In this document: positions 24,707 to 34,945 of the stretch, one piece after another
Position numbering within the stretch: position 1 is the first letter of the stretch
Layout: every line of letters starts with the position of its first letter
Assembly: GCA_004154925.1 (NCBI GenBank)
Contig: QJNS01000024.1
Span: forward strand, 186,001 to 250,000
Direction: 5' to 3'
From: Monosporascus cannonballus
Taxonomy: Eukaryota; Ascomycota; Sordariomycetes; Xylariales
DNA length: 64,000 nt
Made by a program: the position numbers and the translations under genes
The notes under the pieces: generated by a model
Seen by the model: only the letters and a program-made list of their open reading frames with translations
The model's database searches: none
Told to the model about the DNA's origin: nothing

Positions 24707-25390
24707 TTACCTCTTCACGTTTTCCATCCACTCCTTGGTGCTCTTGGTGCTCTCGTGCGCTTTCCTGAAGAGCTTCCTCTCCCATTCGTCCAGCCCTCTA
24801 AGGAACTCCTCTCCGGCGCCGACGCCCATGTCCTCGGTCGCGCCGGCCTTGCGCGCATGGAGCGCAATGTCAGCGGCGCGCGTGACGAACGTCTTCCTGA
24901 GAATGGCACATATCTCCCTCTCTTCGAAGAGGTCCAGCATCCGCGTCCCCAGGCCGTAGAAGTTGTGCGACTGGTCACGGAGGGGCACGGCGCGGGGATC
25001 GGCCTTCAGGGCGGACATTACTTCGTTGGACAGCGCCGGCGGAAGGTTGAGAGTGACGAAGGACTTCGCATCCTCTTGGGTGTTGCCCCCTGATCGGTTG
25101 GCGAGCGCTAGGAGTTCGGCGAGCCATAGCGGTAGGTTGACGGACGCCCCTGCCTTCAGCGGTTGCGATGGGTTATTATCGAGATAACCGAGCTCGGGGA
25201 CGTCGAGCTCGAATTTACACGGGACTTTCTGCGGATTCGAGTCAGCGAGAGATACTCGCCATCCCCTCCTCCCCCCCNNNNNNNNNNACTCGCCATCCCC
25301 CCCCCCCCCCCCCCCCCGCGGACATAGAAACTCGAACGATTGGCTTACCTCGGAGTCCGTGAGGATAGCGTCTAGGTCGTAGTATGACAT
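24707..25390 (-). CDS. psf3: DNA replication complex GINS subunit Psf3
   Basis: Subunit of the GINS tetramer, which with Cdc45 and Mcm2-7 forms the replicative helicase. Two exons on the minus strand, 25390-25349 (14 codons) and 25228-24707, give 187 residues, normal for Psf3. The junction joins SE to KVPCKFELDVPELGYLDNN and restores the typical Psf3 opening MSYYDLDAILTDSE-KVPC. The second exon continues with VNLPLWLAELLA and ends in a helix (EWERKLFRKAHESTKSTKEW). Donor gtaagc, branch gctgac and acceptor cgcag are all present. The intron contains ten N and long G tracts on the coding strand, so reading straight through gives a false, interrupted ORF. The coding sequence itself is not affected by the gap. 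Confidence 0.92.
   Translation of the reverse strand: MSYYDLDAILTDSEVSQSFEFLCPRGGGGGGDGEXXXXGGRRGWRVSLADSNPQKVPCKFELDVPELGYLDNNPSQPLKAGASVNLPLWLAELLALANRSGGNTQEDAKSFVTLNLPPALSNEVMSALKADPRAVPLRDQSHNFYGLGTRMLDLFEEREICAILRKTFVTRAADIALHARKAGATEDMGVGAGEEFLRGLDEWERKLFRKAHESTKSTKEWMENVKR
25229..25348 (-). other. Psf3 intron containing an assembly gap
   Basis: Ten N (25278-25287) lie inside this intron. The sequence actcgccatcccc occurs on both sides (25254-25266 and 25288-25300) and is followed by C-rich tracts. The duplicated flank suggests that overlapping contig ends were scaffolded rather than merged, or that a short tandem repeat was not resolved. Confidence 0.85.
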
Positions 25391-26096
25391 GCTTCCCGCA
25401 TCTCGGTTATCTTTTGACCGTGAGTAGGATTAGATATCATTTATCCTTCGAGGGGTTGAGAGGCACCCGAGAAATAGAATGCTCTCCCTACAAACTAGAC
25501 GCGTAGTCAACGCGGCTCTAGATATCACTTTGCAATGCCCGGCACAAGTATAAGTACAAGTACACGATAAGGAGCATGTATGAGAGAAGACTAACCGTGA
25601 TAGGATAAGAGGATAGTGCCCCACCCCCTCTCTTGGGGTATTCACTGCAGAGCTTTACCTCGATAAGGCCCGTATATGACGGAATTCTGATCTGATACGG
25701 GTCTCACCTAGCTACGAAGTGCGCCGTCTTTTAGAGGTTACTATGTGGAACGCTCCGTAATCCCGTAGTTCCCGGGAGCTGTGTCCAATCTCCGAGCTCG
25801 GTGGTTTGCAGGGTGAAGCTCTTGGAGAAACTGAGAGAAACAGAGCTTGGAGCCGTTAGTAATATATACATACAACTGAAAGCTCCAGTTGACATCATAA
25901 TTAACAATAACCAACGTTGTTACAATCTGTACATCACTTCTTGCAGCAGTCAACTCATCTTGTATGTAAATGGCTTGCTTTAACCCTCAAAACCACACCT
26001 CGATTCTCACCAGAACGTCTTCACACGCTGTACACAAAGTAATTCCGATTAATTGAATAGCATAGGGCAAGAGCGAGACCAGACGAGATTACCAAA
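25391..26096. other. Divergent promoter region psf3 / Mn-SOD
   Basis: 706 bases separate the two divergent start codons and must contain both promoters. No ORF or clear operator-like element was seen. Confidence 0.55.
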
Positions 26097-26969
26097 ATGG
26101 CCACCTCCCTCTTCCGCGCAGCTCCCTCCGTCCGAGCAGCTCTGCAAGCCGGCTCCATCAAGTCCCGTGTCGCTCCTCTGGCCGGCACTGCGTTCACCCG
26201 GGGCAAGGCCACATTGCCCGACCTCTCATGTGAGTCCTCCTCCCCTCACCCGCGGGGTCCAGCTCCGACTGCTACTCGACTGGTATGATCGCTTCTGCGG
26301 AACCGGTTGGCTGACGTTCGTGTCTTCGACGGCCAGACGACTATGGCGAGCTGGAGCCCCATATCTCCGGCAAGATCATGGAGATCCACCACAAGGGCCA
26401 CCACCAGACCTACGTCAACAACCTGAACCAGGCGCTGGAGCAGATCTGCGAGGCCAAGGAGCAGAGCAAGGAGATCGCCGCCGCCGCCCTCGCCTCTGCC
26501 CTCAACTTTAACGGCGGCGGCCACACCAACCACACCCTGTTCTGGGAGAACCTGGCCCCCAACAACAAGGGCGGCGGCGGTGAGCCCGAGGGTTCTCTGA
26601 AGGTAAGTCCCCCTATATCAATTGCGGGGACGAACGTCATGCTAACACGACTGTCCCTAATCGTAGTCCGCTATCGAGAGGGACTTCGGCTCCTTCGACA
26701 CCCTCAAGAAGCAGATGAACGCGGCCTTGGCCGGCATCCAGGGCAGCGGCTGGGCCTGGCTCGTCAAGGACAAGACGGCGGGCACCCTGCAGGTCGTCAC
26801 CCGCGCCAACCAGGACCCCGTCGTCGGCAACCTGGCCCCGCTGCTCGGCATCGACGCCTGGGAGCACGCCTACTACCTGCAGTACCAGAACCGCAAGGCC
26901 GAGTACTTCAGCGCCATCTGGAACGTCATCAACTGGTCCACCGTTGCCAAGAGAATGGAGAAGGCATAA
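26097..26969 (+). CDS. sod2: Superoxide dismutase [Mn], mitochondrial
   Basis: Converts superoxide to oxygen and hydrogen peroxide in the mitochondrial matrix. Three exons, 26097-26229, 26337-26602 and 26667-26969, give 233 residues. The first ~37 residues are basic and Ala-rich ([19 protein letters not shown]), a mitochondrial presequence. The mature part begins near [17 protein letters not shown]. Metal-binding residues are visible in [13 protein letters not shown] (His about 62), [14 protein letters not shown] (His), and [13 protein letters not shown] (Asp and His); GSGWAW is also present. The Mn rather than Fe type is suggested by the fungal mitochondrial context and by GGGHxNH. The acceptors end in ag just after pyrimidine-rich tracts. 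It is divergent from psf3. Confidence 0.95.
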
Positions 26970-28714
26970 GCTGCTTGTGTTAGCGCATCCTCCACCTTTG
27001 TATGATAATTGCGAACCGGATCCAGCTCTAGTTAATCAAGACGTGGTTAAATGATTGGGTTAAGGCAGTCCACTTGCAGCATGGTTCAGTGTCAGTTGCA
27101 ATGTCTGCTACTACCAGCTAGGCCACTATAGGAACGTATCAGTAATTAATAGGAGGTGAGAACTCTAGGACATATGACCCTCCTGTCTGTTGCCTTGTAT
27201 TCTTGCAATTAAGGACCTTGAGAGGTGAGTAGACATTTCGAAGTGAGTGCTATTGTCCCTGGAAGCTAGAGAGCCCGCTCTGTTCTAATTCTCCATCCCG
27301 TTCTAGTTGCTGTGTCAAGATCCGATTCAAAGATTCCCTCCTCTGGTTTCCCTTACCAGTAAAGCTGAGATGAACATCCGCTATCCCCGTTAATGATCGA
27401 CGATGACGTAAGTATCGAGCTCCTACCACTACGTTGTTCATAGGCGAATACATATTTGGCTTTGCAGGATGTCTGTCGAAGACTGGAAGGACGGGAAGGT
27501 TCCGCCTTGCTCGGTGCCGGTCTCACATCTTACTCCGTGTGTGAGTCTGTTGCTCACGGTGCTAGAATATGCCCATATCGCAGGTAGGAGTTCGTGTATC
27601 ACTCATCGGACTGACGCCGTGCATTATCGTGCGCGGCCAAGCTGCTCTTCAATTCACCGTTTGCCTTAGGCTAAAACAGTGGATATACTAATGGCTAGGA
27701 ATAGAGTAAACGCAACCGCGGAGAGCGAGGGCGTAGATACCGAACATTGTCTTTCTCGGCGGGTTGTAGCCCCCATATATGGTTAACAACATCGTTTAAA
27801 ATGCTGTCCACGATGAAACACGGCACTCCTGACCTTTCCGCAGAGTCTAGCTGTGAAATCATGTTCAAAACCAGTCAGCAGCCATCCACAGACATCGCCG
27901 TGACCTACCTTCAGCGAGGGAGAGAGAAAAAGGGGGGGGGGGGCAGCAGAGTAGATTTCGGAGTTCTACATAGGAGCTTGGGAAGGTAACCATGCATAAT
28001 CACGATACCATGAATGCCGCCTCAAAGAACGAGAAGCTGGTTTAGCGAGACATCATTTCCATTTCGGACTAAATGGCTTAGGGTCATTACGGCATGCACT
28101 CGGCACTCGCCGTCATTCTCATCTTCGATATTAAAGGACTGAGTTAAGTTCGCTACACCGAGGCCTTGACCTCGATTATATCCAGGTATCGAATCTACGC
28201 GCACAAAGACTGTTAAGGACATACCAGTGGTAGCGCTTTAGAGTCTCCTGGTATAAGGGCCGAGGATACTAGCGACTAAGTCTCGATGGCCACAATGCTT
28301 ATGGCCACGCAGTGCGCCTCGCGTTCCTGGTACGTACGTGGTAAATGTCAACCACTACAGCTTTCCTCCGTTTCACACACATACGTGCTGTGCGAGCTGT
28401 GTATAAGGTTTGAAGAACGAAAAGAGATATCTGAAGGACGAGTGAACGTGTCTCACATACGAACTGACCATACGGCGTGGCCAATATATTTTGAGTTGGT
28501 GATATCTCGGGGGCACCTATGTGGTGTTTACCAGGCACACGATTGGAACCATCCCTGCCTAGTACATAATCCCTAGGGGAATATGTTTGCTACGCACTCT
28601 CTTGCATTGCTTTCTCTCACAGCCGGGCCCACGGTCTCGAGCGTAGACTGCGCCAATTCCTCGTCGTATCGGCAAACTACTCCACTAGCGCCTTCTTCAT
28701 CTTCCTTAGAGGTA

Positions 28715-28982
28715 ATCGCTGACATGAGTGGTGCTCGGAGTGTTGGAAACGGAAGCGGACGGGCCTGCATCACAGCAGCGAGGTTTTCTAGGTGTGTATA
28801 CCACATGGACCATTACTGCCCCTGGCTGGCGAGAATTATGAGTCGCCCAGAAAAGCGAGTAATAATGAGTTTAAAGAGCTTCTTGAGGTGTATATGAATG
28901 ATGTCCGCCTATATACTATATATACGGCCTCGGTTTCTCGGCGACGCCTGGATATTTCAGAGAAAATGGGCTGGATCGCCAT
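28715..28982 (+). pseudogene. Relic of a DHHC-type protein S-acyltransferase (Pfa5-like)
   Basis: Translated in three frames, this segment carries pieces of the DHHC cysteine-rich domain in the correct order. One frame gives WCSECWKRKRTGLHHSSEVF and then a stop. The next gives SRCVYHMDHYCPWLA, and the third gives AGENYESPRKASNNEFKELL. Intact enzymes read C-x2-C...HHSSE..GRCV..MDHYCPW..G without interruption. The HHSSE and DHYC variants are like the fungal Pfa5 group. At least two frameshifts and one stop break it, and no start, membrane segments or splice pattern repairs it. It therefore looks like a decayed copy or fragment. The functional paralogue is not in this window. Confidence 0.62.
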
Positions 28983-29194
28983 ATAGAGAATCTGTGACAT
29001 AGCCTGCTGGGTGGATCCCCGGGGCCTCGAAAGCATACCGAGAGGTATATATGAATCTTGAATGCTATATACGTATACGTGTACATAACCATACTGCTAC
29101 ACAAATGGATGTGCTTTGTGGCCTTTCCGCTCCTATCAAAGTCTAAAAGGGGGAGGGCGGTTAGGGGGGGATGTACAACTAAAGCCATGTAGAA

Positions 29195-29208
29195 CTGACA
29201 GCTGTCAG
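29195..29208. promoter_or_regulatory. 14-bp perfect palindrome upstream of Bet1
   Basis: CTGACAGCTGTCAG is its own reverse complement and ends 83 bases before the Bet1 start codon. It could be a dimer-binding site. No factor can be named. Confidence 0.4.
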
Positions 29209-29291
29209 ACAGCTGCCAAAAGTCGGCGACCGTGATAGGTGTTAATCAATGAATGAGGGAGGTGGCAGAACTTTGTAATCTTTAAAACATC

Positions 29292-30333
29292 ATGGCGTCA
29301 AGGTGCGTAATATATTCTTCCTTTTGCTCCTGATCTGGAGAGTTCCCAGCATGGAATCTATCGTAGTTTTATCGCCGTGTTGTGCGCGCTATCTCTGCAC
29401 ATCCTACAATATGTCTTGAGGGCTTCAGGCGTGAAACTGCGCCATCGGGCGCTGCCTCACCAGGGACCATCGCCAGAGAGCCTCACATGCCCAGCTTTGT
29501 CGCTATAAGGGCTATACAAACAGGGGAGGAATTGCATCGCTAACTGCAGCATCGCGGCCCACAGATTTCACCACTCTACGCTCCATCAGCGAGATTCGCG
29601 GAGCGCCTTGTTCGAAGGCTATAGCGGCGGCGACGCGCCGAAACGACAGTACAGCGCAAGCCCAAGCTCGTTGGGCGGATATGGATACGGCTACCAGGGT
29701 AGCAACGGCGCGTCGGGCAGTAGCAGCCATCTCGGTGTAGAGCAGAGGGGATACAGACCAGCGACGCCAAATTCAAAGTACGACGACAATCCCGACCGGG
29801 GGGGGGGGCCCGCCGTCTTTCCCTACAAGGCTGAATGCTGATGGTGGTGCTACAGGGGTCAATACAGCAACGCGGTCATGGATGAACTGGAAAGCCAGAA
29901 CGACCAGCAGGTCGAGGGCATCCTGGGCAAGGTCAAGATCCTGAAGGAGGTGAGTCGCAGTCGCACCCGCCGCGGCGGAAAGAGAGAGAGGGGGGGGAGG
30001 GGGGGAAGAACAACGAATCGTGACAGCGGAAAGAAAAGAAAAAAGAAAAGAAGAGGGAGAGACTGTAATGCCGGCCATCGAGAGAGTCCTGCTAACCCCC
30101 GTTTGCTTTTGCCCTCCCCCGAATAGATGACGCACGCTATCGGCGACGAGATCCGCGAGTCCTCGGCGCTCGCCGAGAAGATGAACGACACCTTCGACAA
30201 TACGCGCCTGCGGCTGCGCGGCACGATGAACAGGATGCTCGTCATGGCCGAGAGGACGGGCGTGGGCTGGAAGGTCTGGCTCGGCTTCTTCGCGGCCGTC
30301 GTCCTGGTATTCGTCTACGTCTGGTTGTTCTGA
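29292..30333 (+). CDS. bet1: Bet1-type SNARE (ER-Golgi transport)
   Basis: Tail-anchored Qc-SNARE of ER-to-Golgi vesicle fusion. Four exons, 29292-29302 (only 11 nt), 29565-29777, 29856-29949 and 30127-30333, give 174 residues. The tiny first exon supplies MAS and part of Arg. Exon 2 begins ..RFHHSTLHQRDSRSALFEG and is rich in Gly/Ser/Tyr. The SNARE helix runs from about residue 80 (DELESQNDQQVEGILGKVK) through MTHAIGDEIRESSALAEKM to GTMNRMLVMAERTG. A single C-terminal membrane segment follows (VWLGFFAAVVLVFVYVWLF) with no lumenal tail. Aligned with animal Bet1, the central-layer residue is Ser rather than Gln. The first intron (262 bp) is the weakest part of the model (donor gtgcgt). Confidence 0.88.
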
Positions 30334-30711
30334 TTTGGCCGGTCGCTCGCGTGTCTGGGTGAACGGGTTTGCGATAGAGATAGCGTCACGTATATTGTGC
30401 ATCGAGGGAGGGCGTTGCGGCGTATAAACATTCCTATTCCTGTGCGGCTGCCCGGCTCATCGCGCTAATTTGCATGTTGCGCGGACGGCCCTGCTCGTTG
30501 TTTTGGGGAAGAGTACATATTTGCACATTGGGAAAACCGTCACTGTATTGCCATGATACGTGTATGCATGATTCATGTCTTGGTTGTGATTACACTGACC
30601 GGGCACGCCGGGGCGGGCACGGTTTGCTAGCCTACTTCTACATAGGTGTGTGGGTATCTAATGTTGGCGCCGATGGTTTACCTATAACAAGAGGAGGTGA
30701 AGCTCCGGCGA
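30334..30711. other. Convergent spacer Bet1 / Apc15
   Basis: 378 bases between two convergent stop codons, holding both 3' ends. Nothing else was seen. Confidence 0.6.
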
Positions 30712-31941
30712 TTAGCCTCGGCCACGGCGAGACGGGCCGATAGACGGTCTCGCGACCTGTGGGCTGCTGTCAAGGATGCTGCTTCCGTCGCGCGAGAGGA
30801 GGTCGCTGATGGCGATGCTATGCCGCGTCGCATCGCTGCGCGCCAAGCTGTGCCGGAACCTGGCCGGCTGCGGCGCGCGCGCGAAGCTCATCTCGGCGTG
30901 GTCGCCGTCGCTGCTGCTCAGCTCCGCCTCGGTGTCCGTGTGCTCGTAGCCCGCGCTCTCCGCCTCCGGGACGTCGTCGTCGAGGTCCGCGTCCATGTTC
31001 ATGTCGTCGCCGGCGTCGCCGTGGTGGCCGACCAGGTCCTCCTCCTCGATCATGTGCGCCTGATCCTCGTCGTCGACCTCGTCCTCGGCGCCGTAGTAGA
31101 CCGCGTCGCCCCCCTGCGCGCTGCGCATCCGCTGCGCCATCAGCTGCTCCTGTTCCCTAGCTGCCCTGTCGGCATCGAGCTCCTCCTCGTCTCCGTCCCC
31201 CTCATCGTCGTCGTCATCGTCGTCGTCTTCTTCCTCCTCCTCTTCGTCGCTACCGCCGAGCCCGAAGTCCGCATCGCCCTCGGGTATGTCCTCGTCGAGG
31301 TCGCGCGCGCCGTCGAGCTGCACGTCGTCCATGCCGTCCCCGTCCCCACCCTCGCCCTGCTGCCGCTGCTGCGCGTCCAGCAGCAGGGCGTCGACGCCGT
31401 CGGGGCCCGCGGCCGCGGCCGCGGCCGCGGCCAGCTCCTGGGCCAGCTGCTCGCGCCGCATGGCCTCCTGGTGCTCCTCGGCCTCGCGCCGCTCCTCGCG
31501 CAGCTGGTGCAGAGTCTTGGGCACCCCGGGGGGTTTCAGCCACCCGCTGCCGAAGTTGCCGACGTTGTGCCGCCGCCGCTCGAGGTTCAGCTCGTCGGCG
31601 CGCAGCCGCGCCAGAGGAGACCGCTCCACCACCGCCAGGTGCCCGCCGCCGCCGATGCCGCGTCGGTTGCTGCCGTGGTGGTGGTGGTGGTGGTGTGGGG
31701 GTTGTTGGCCGCTGCTCGGGTTATCGTGGCCGTTTTGCGCGTTGCCGTGGCCGTCGTGGAGGCCCCCCGAGGCCAGCGGGTTGCGCGGGGACGTGTACCA
31801 TAGCGAGTGGGACTAGACGCCGTTTGAACTCAATCGTCAGTCTGCTGCGGCGGAACGAGAGGTGGACATCCAGGGGCTTTTGTTTTGTTTTGGTTTCATA
31901 CGTACGTCGCGGGGTGTGAGGTCTGGGAGCAGCGATAGCAT
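30712..31941 (-). CDS. apc15: Anaphase-promoting complex subunit Apc15/Mnd2
   Basis: Small regulatory subunit of the APC/C ubiquitin ligase; in yeast (Mnd2) and animals it affects coactivator and checkpoint-complex turnover. Two exons on the minus strand, 31941-31906 (MLSLLPDLTPRD) and 31812-30712, give 378 residues. The join reads TPRD-SHSLWYTSPRNPLA, the conserved Apc15 N-terminus. A second conserved block is VVERSPLARLRADELNLERR, then RHNVGNFGSGWLKPPGVPKT. The rest is low complexity: a His run (7) near residue 50, an Ala run (8), a long Glu/Asp run and an acidic C-terminal half, as in fungal members. Donor gtacgt and acceptor tctag fit. The long plus-strand ORF at 30697-31803 is the antisense shadow of this GC-rich gene. 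Confidence 0.88.
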
Positions 31942-32544
31942 TTCGAACGATACTCGATCGCGTTTTTCTAGAGGCAGGGGACGAGAGTGTCGGACGGCAT
32001 GGGTGGAGCTTGTTTACTTTGTTTCACTATCGTGGAATCCCGTTTGTAAGCGAGCGAGGCGCATTGGGCAAGTAGTTTGATTGTTACGGAGACTAGTTAA
32101 AAAGAGCAATGCATGCGTCGAAGGCGCGGCGGACGCGAGAGAATACGCACGTCCAAAAGAAAGTAATAATATGGGCTCAATTATCAAGGGAATCAGGGGC
32201 TCGAGGAAGAACTTTTAATGTTGTTGGCATCCCTCTGGAAACCTGGTGATGGAAATATCGCATATGTCATGACAGTACATAAGACGGGGTTTCACCTTGC
32301 CTTTTTTAGACCTTAGCCTTTAATGATACGTAGATACCTACCTCGTACACATAGATGCCTTTCTAGTGTACAGCACCGTCGTAACAACCATATCACGGGT
32401 ATTATCAAGGTTGGATGCTGTTGGGCCGCCTGCCTTCCCTGAGATATGCTTAGACGAGGAAACAATACAATGTGGTATGCAGTGAACAAAGCCAGGTAGG
32501 ATATCGGGTACAGCATTTCGCGTAGGTACCGATATGGAGAGGAT

Positions 32545-32985
32545 TCAAGCATAGGCCCTCTTCACGATTTGTGGAAATGTGGCATACGTAGATAGCCAGC
32601 CGCCGCTCTTTGTCACGTAGATCTGGATTAAGATTTGACGATGCGGGGTGCGGGGTCCATTGGAGAACTTCAAAGCTTCGTGCGCAGGTGGGTATTGCTT
32701 GACGAATGTGTCTCCTTCGGGATCCCAAAACTTAGATTCTTCGATATTGGCGCATACTGCTTCTTCATCATCGTTCTTGTTGCACGTTGGACGATGCGTT
32801 CCACAAGAGAAAATATAATTATACGGCGTTCCAGCCTCTCCCCCAGTCACCAGCAAACAGATCTTTAACCGCCACATATCGTCTCCGCGGGTACGCCATG
32901 CCGTATGCCCACGTGCTGCTAAATTGATGCGGACAGATGAATTCGGATCGGGCCTTCCGTGAAGTTGCGCCTGTTCGTTAGTCAC
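32545..32985 (-). CDS. Hypothetical protein or exon, unrecognised
   Basis: Open frame of 146 codons on the minus strand. It starts with GTG, not ATG; the first ATG is at codon 37 (MWRLKICLLVTGG). Upstream of the frame lies a possible splice acceptor (cccag after a ctgac-like branch), so it may be an internal or last exon whose 5' exon I could not find. The composition is protein-like, with an acidic segment (NKNDDEEAVCANIEESKFW) and aromatic residues spread through it. I do not recognise a family. By length alone such a frame could occur by chance in several kb of spacer. Confidence 0.3.
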   Translation of the reverse strand: MTNEQAQLHGRPDPNSSVRINLAARGHTAWRTRGDDMWRLKICLLVTGGEAGTPYNYIFSCGTHRPTCNKNDDEEAVCANIEESKFWDPEGDTFVKQYPPAHEALKFSNGPRTPHRQILIQIYVTKSGGWLSTYATFPQIVKRAYA

Positions 32986-34501
32986 TGGGATTGCTAGTGC
33001 CTCAAGTTGATTCGAGTCAGGCGGCTACAGTAGTTCGAGTATGAATATTTCACTCAGCCGACGGCCATCCGATTCTATAGATGGAAGATAACGAAGCGAG
33101 ATAAGTTAAGCTTTTGTAATTCTTATTGTCAATCAACGTTGATGAGGCTGTGGTTTTAGCAGACGGTAGCTCTGGTTTCTATGAGGTAATGGATTGCTTT
33201 TAGACTTCAATTAGACTGCCTGTCGCTTATTATAGTCTCATGAGTCTACACACAGGGGTGGGGACTGACTGACCTTTGGTTGTTGTCTAACTCAATCACC
33301 CTAGAAAACAAGCTTCTGCTCATCGGGGCTTTTCGGGTCCATGGAACCAAATTCCGTACGCTAGGCCCTATTATGATGGTTCCCTGTTCAGGTCCTGGCC
33401 CTGGCACGCATTCGGTGAAATATCTTTATTGTTGGAACGCACTTCTTGCTGCTTTCTCGCTGCATATTGAACTGTCGCCGATTTCGCTGCGGCTCAACTC
33501 CGTCCCACATTGCCGTCCAACCAAATAGTTTAACCTACCACCTACCCCTTTCCGCCGTCGCTCTGGCATATGCCCGCCTTGGCTTCATTTATACTCCAAA
33601 TTTTGCCGTCAGAAGTGCATGACCAGGAAGGACGCCGGATATATTGGAGGAAAACCCCGCGCAGCATTCCTGTCTGCTCATGCGGTTGAACTCCATGAGA
33701 GATTCTCGTCAAGCTGCCGGACAAATACTTGTAGTATTCTCACTGGCTCATGGTGTTTTCTAGCCCAGCCTATTTGTGATAACATGCAGGCGATTATGAC
33801 GTCCAATTGTGCAAAGTAACTCAGCTATACCACCCTACAGCAGTTCGAGGAGCTCGCAGAGGGATGGATCGCAACTCCAATTGGTAGCAGAACCATCTCT
33901 TCATCGACTCTCTTGTCGTTTATTGAGCTACGTAGGTATGGGCCTTCATCAAGGACCTCTTTGAGGTAAGGTCTTAGGTATTACACACCAGCAAGACCAG
34001 TCACGAGGCCCCAAATATGTGCCCCCGATGTAGCCCTGAGGGACTGTTCTGTCAAGCCGTCCTACCTGTGATATGCACCAAGCAAGAGTCCCAAATGAGC
34101 TAGGAAGCCGACGCGCCTAGAGCAGCGCCCTGATTTAGGTTCGTCGATGTTGAATTTTTCAAATTCAATTGCAAAAGGCAATAAAAGACATGGGTATTCT
34201 GCAAGCAGACCCCAATGGGGTTTCTATCACACACACACCCAGCGCACCACACGTCAAAGGGAAGTGATTCCTGTTTTCGATGTGCTACGTATATCTCCAG
34301 ATTGACTACGTCGACCCCCCCCGGCCCCCCGACCTCCCCCAACAACAGAGCAGAATATGGTCACGGGATTTGGAGCGCGACTCCAATCCGGATACCTGCA
34401 CTGGATCCTCGACCGAACATCTCAGCTACATCATAAGAAACAACGAAGCGGATCAAACAAGAAAGCGACATTTGGGCTGCAAATCGCTGCTAGCCGCCAG
34501 A

Positions 34502-34945
34502 CTACATGGGTAGCTTCAGTGGAACAGAACAGACCTGTGCCATGGGGAGGACGCGGTTTCGGGCCGCGTGCTGGCATATCATCGCAAGCTTACACAAAGC
34601 ATTCACGTCTTGGAATTTCGTATGTAGGATGCCTCTCCGATGAGGACCCTGGTAGAATAGTACCTCCTCGCATGATGCTGCCATCTCCGGGCCAGCGTAT
34701 TCATCGAGCGACATCGGACAGGAGTTGACGGGGAAGCTTGCCCCCTCGAAGATGCCCTTCTTGATTGGATGTACCCCACGGACGGCGTTAAATGCAGCAT
34801 ATTCCATTATCGGGCTCTTGGCGGGCGACTCCCCGCCCTGGCAGCCCTGGTCTCTCACATGTCTTGCTGGGATTGCTTGATGAATCCATGCCGGACCCTT
34901 GCCCTGTGCGTGCCCGCGCAGTGTGGGGTGCTTGATGGGATCCAT
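34502..34945 (-). CDS. Hypothetical protein fragment, unrecognised
   Basis: ATG-initiated frame of 147 codons on the minus strand. The central part reads like conserved protein (GIFEGASFPVNSCPMSLDEY, then PEMAASCEEVLFYQGPHRRG, ILHTKFQDVNALCKLA), with C- or G-ending codons as in neighbouring genes. No start context, partner exon or domain was recognised. It may be a fragment of a larger degraded gene or a small true gene with missing exons. Confidence 0.3.
   Translation of the reverse strand: MDPIKHPTLRGHAQGKGPAWIHQAIPARHVRDQGCQGGESPAKSPIMEYAAFNAVRGVHPIKKGIFEGASFPVNSCPMSLDEYAGPEMAASCEEVLFYQGPHRRGILHTKFQDVNALCKLAMICQHAARNRVLPMAQVCSVPLKLPM

Larger units (their letters stand above)
26970..29291. 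other. Intergenic region with a DHHC relic
   Basis: About 2.3 kb between Mn-SOD and the Bet1 gene. Apart from the palmitoyltransferase fragment at 28715-28982 and a 14-bp palindrome just upstream of Bet1, no feature is supportable. A run of G occurs near 27,935. Confidence 0.5.

Noticed and set aside
24707..25390. Psf3 as one continuous 227-codon ORF with a Gly-rich insert
   Set aside because: The insert is intron plus an N-gap. Good donor, branch and acceptor sites restore the normal Psf3 N-terminus.
30697..31803. 368-codon plus-strand ORF opposite Apc15
   Set aside because: Val/Leu/Arg-rich antisense translation of a GC-rich, acidic-tract gene; the minus strand carries the conserved Apc15 blocks.
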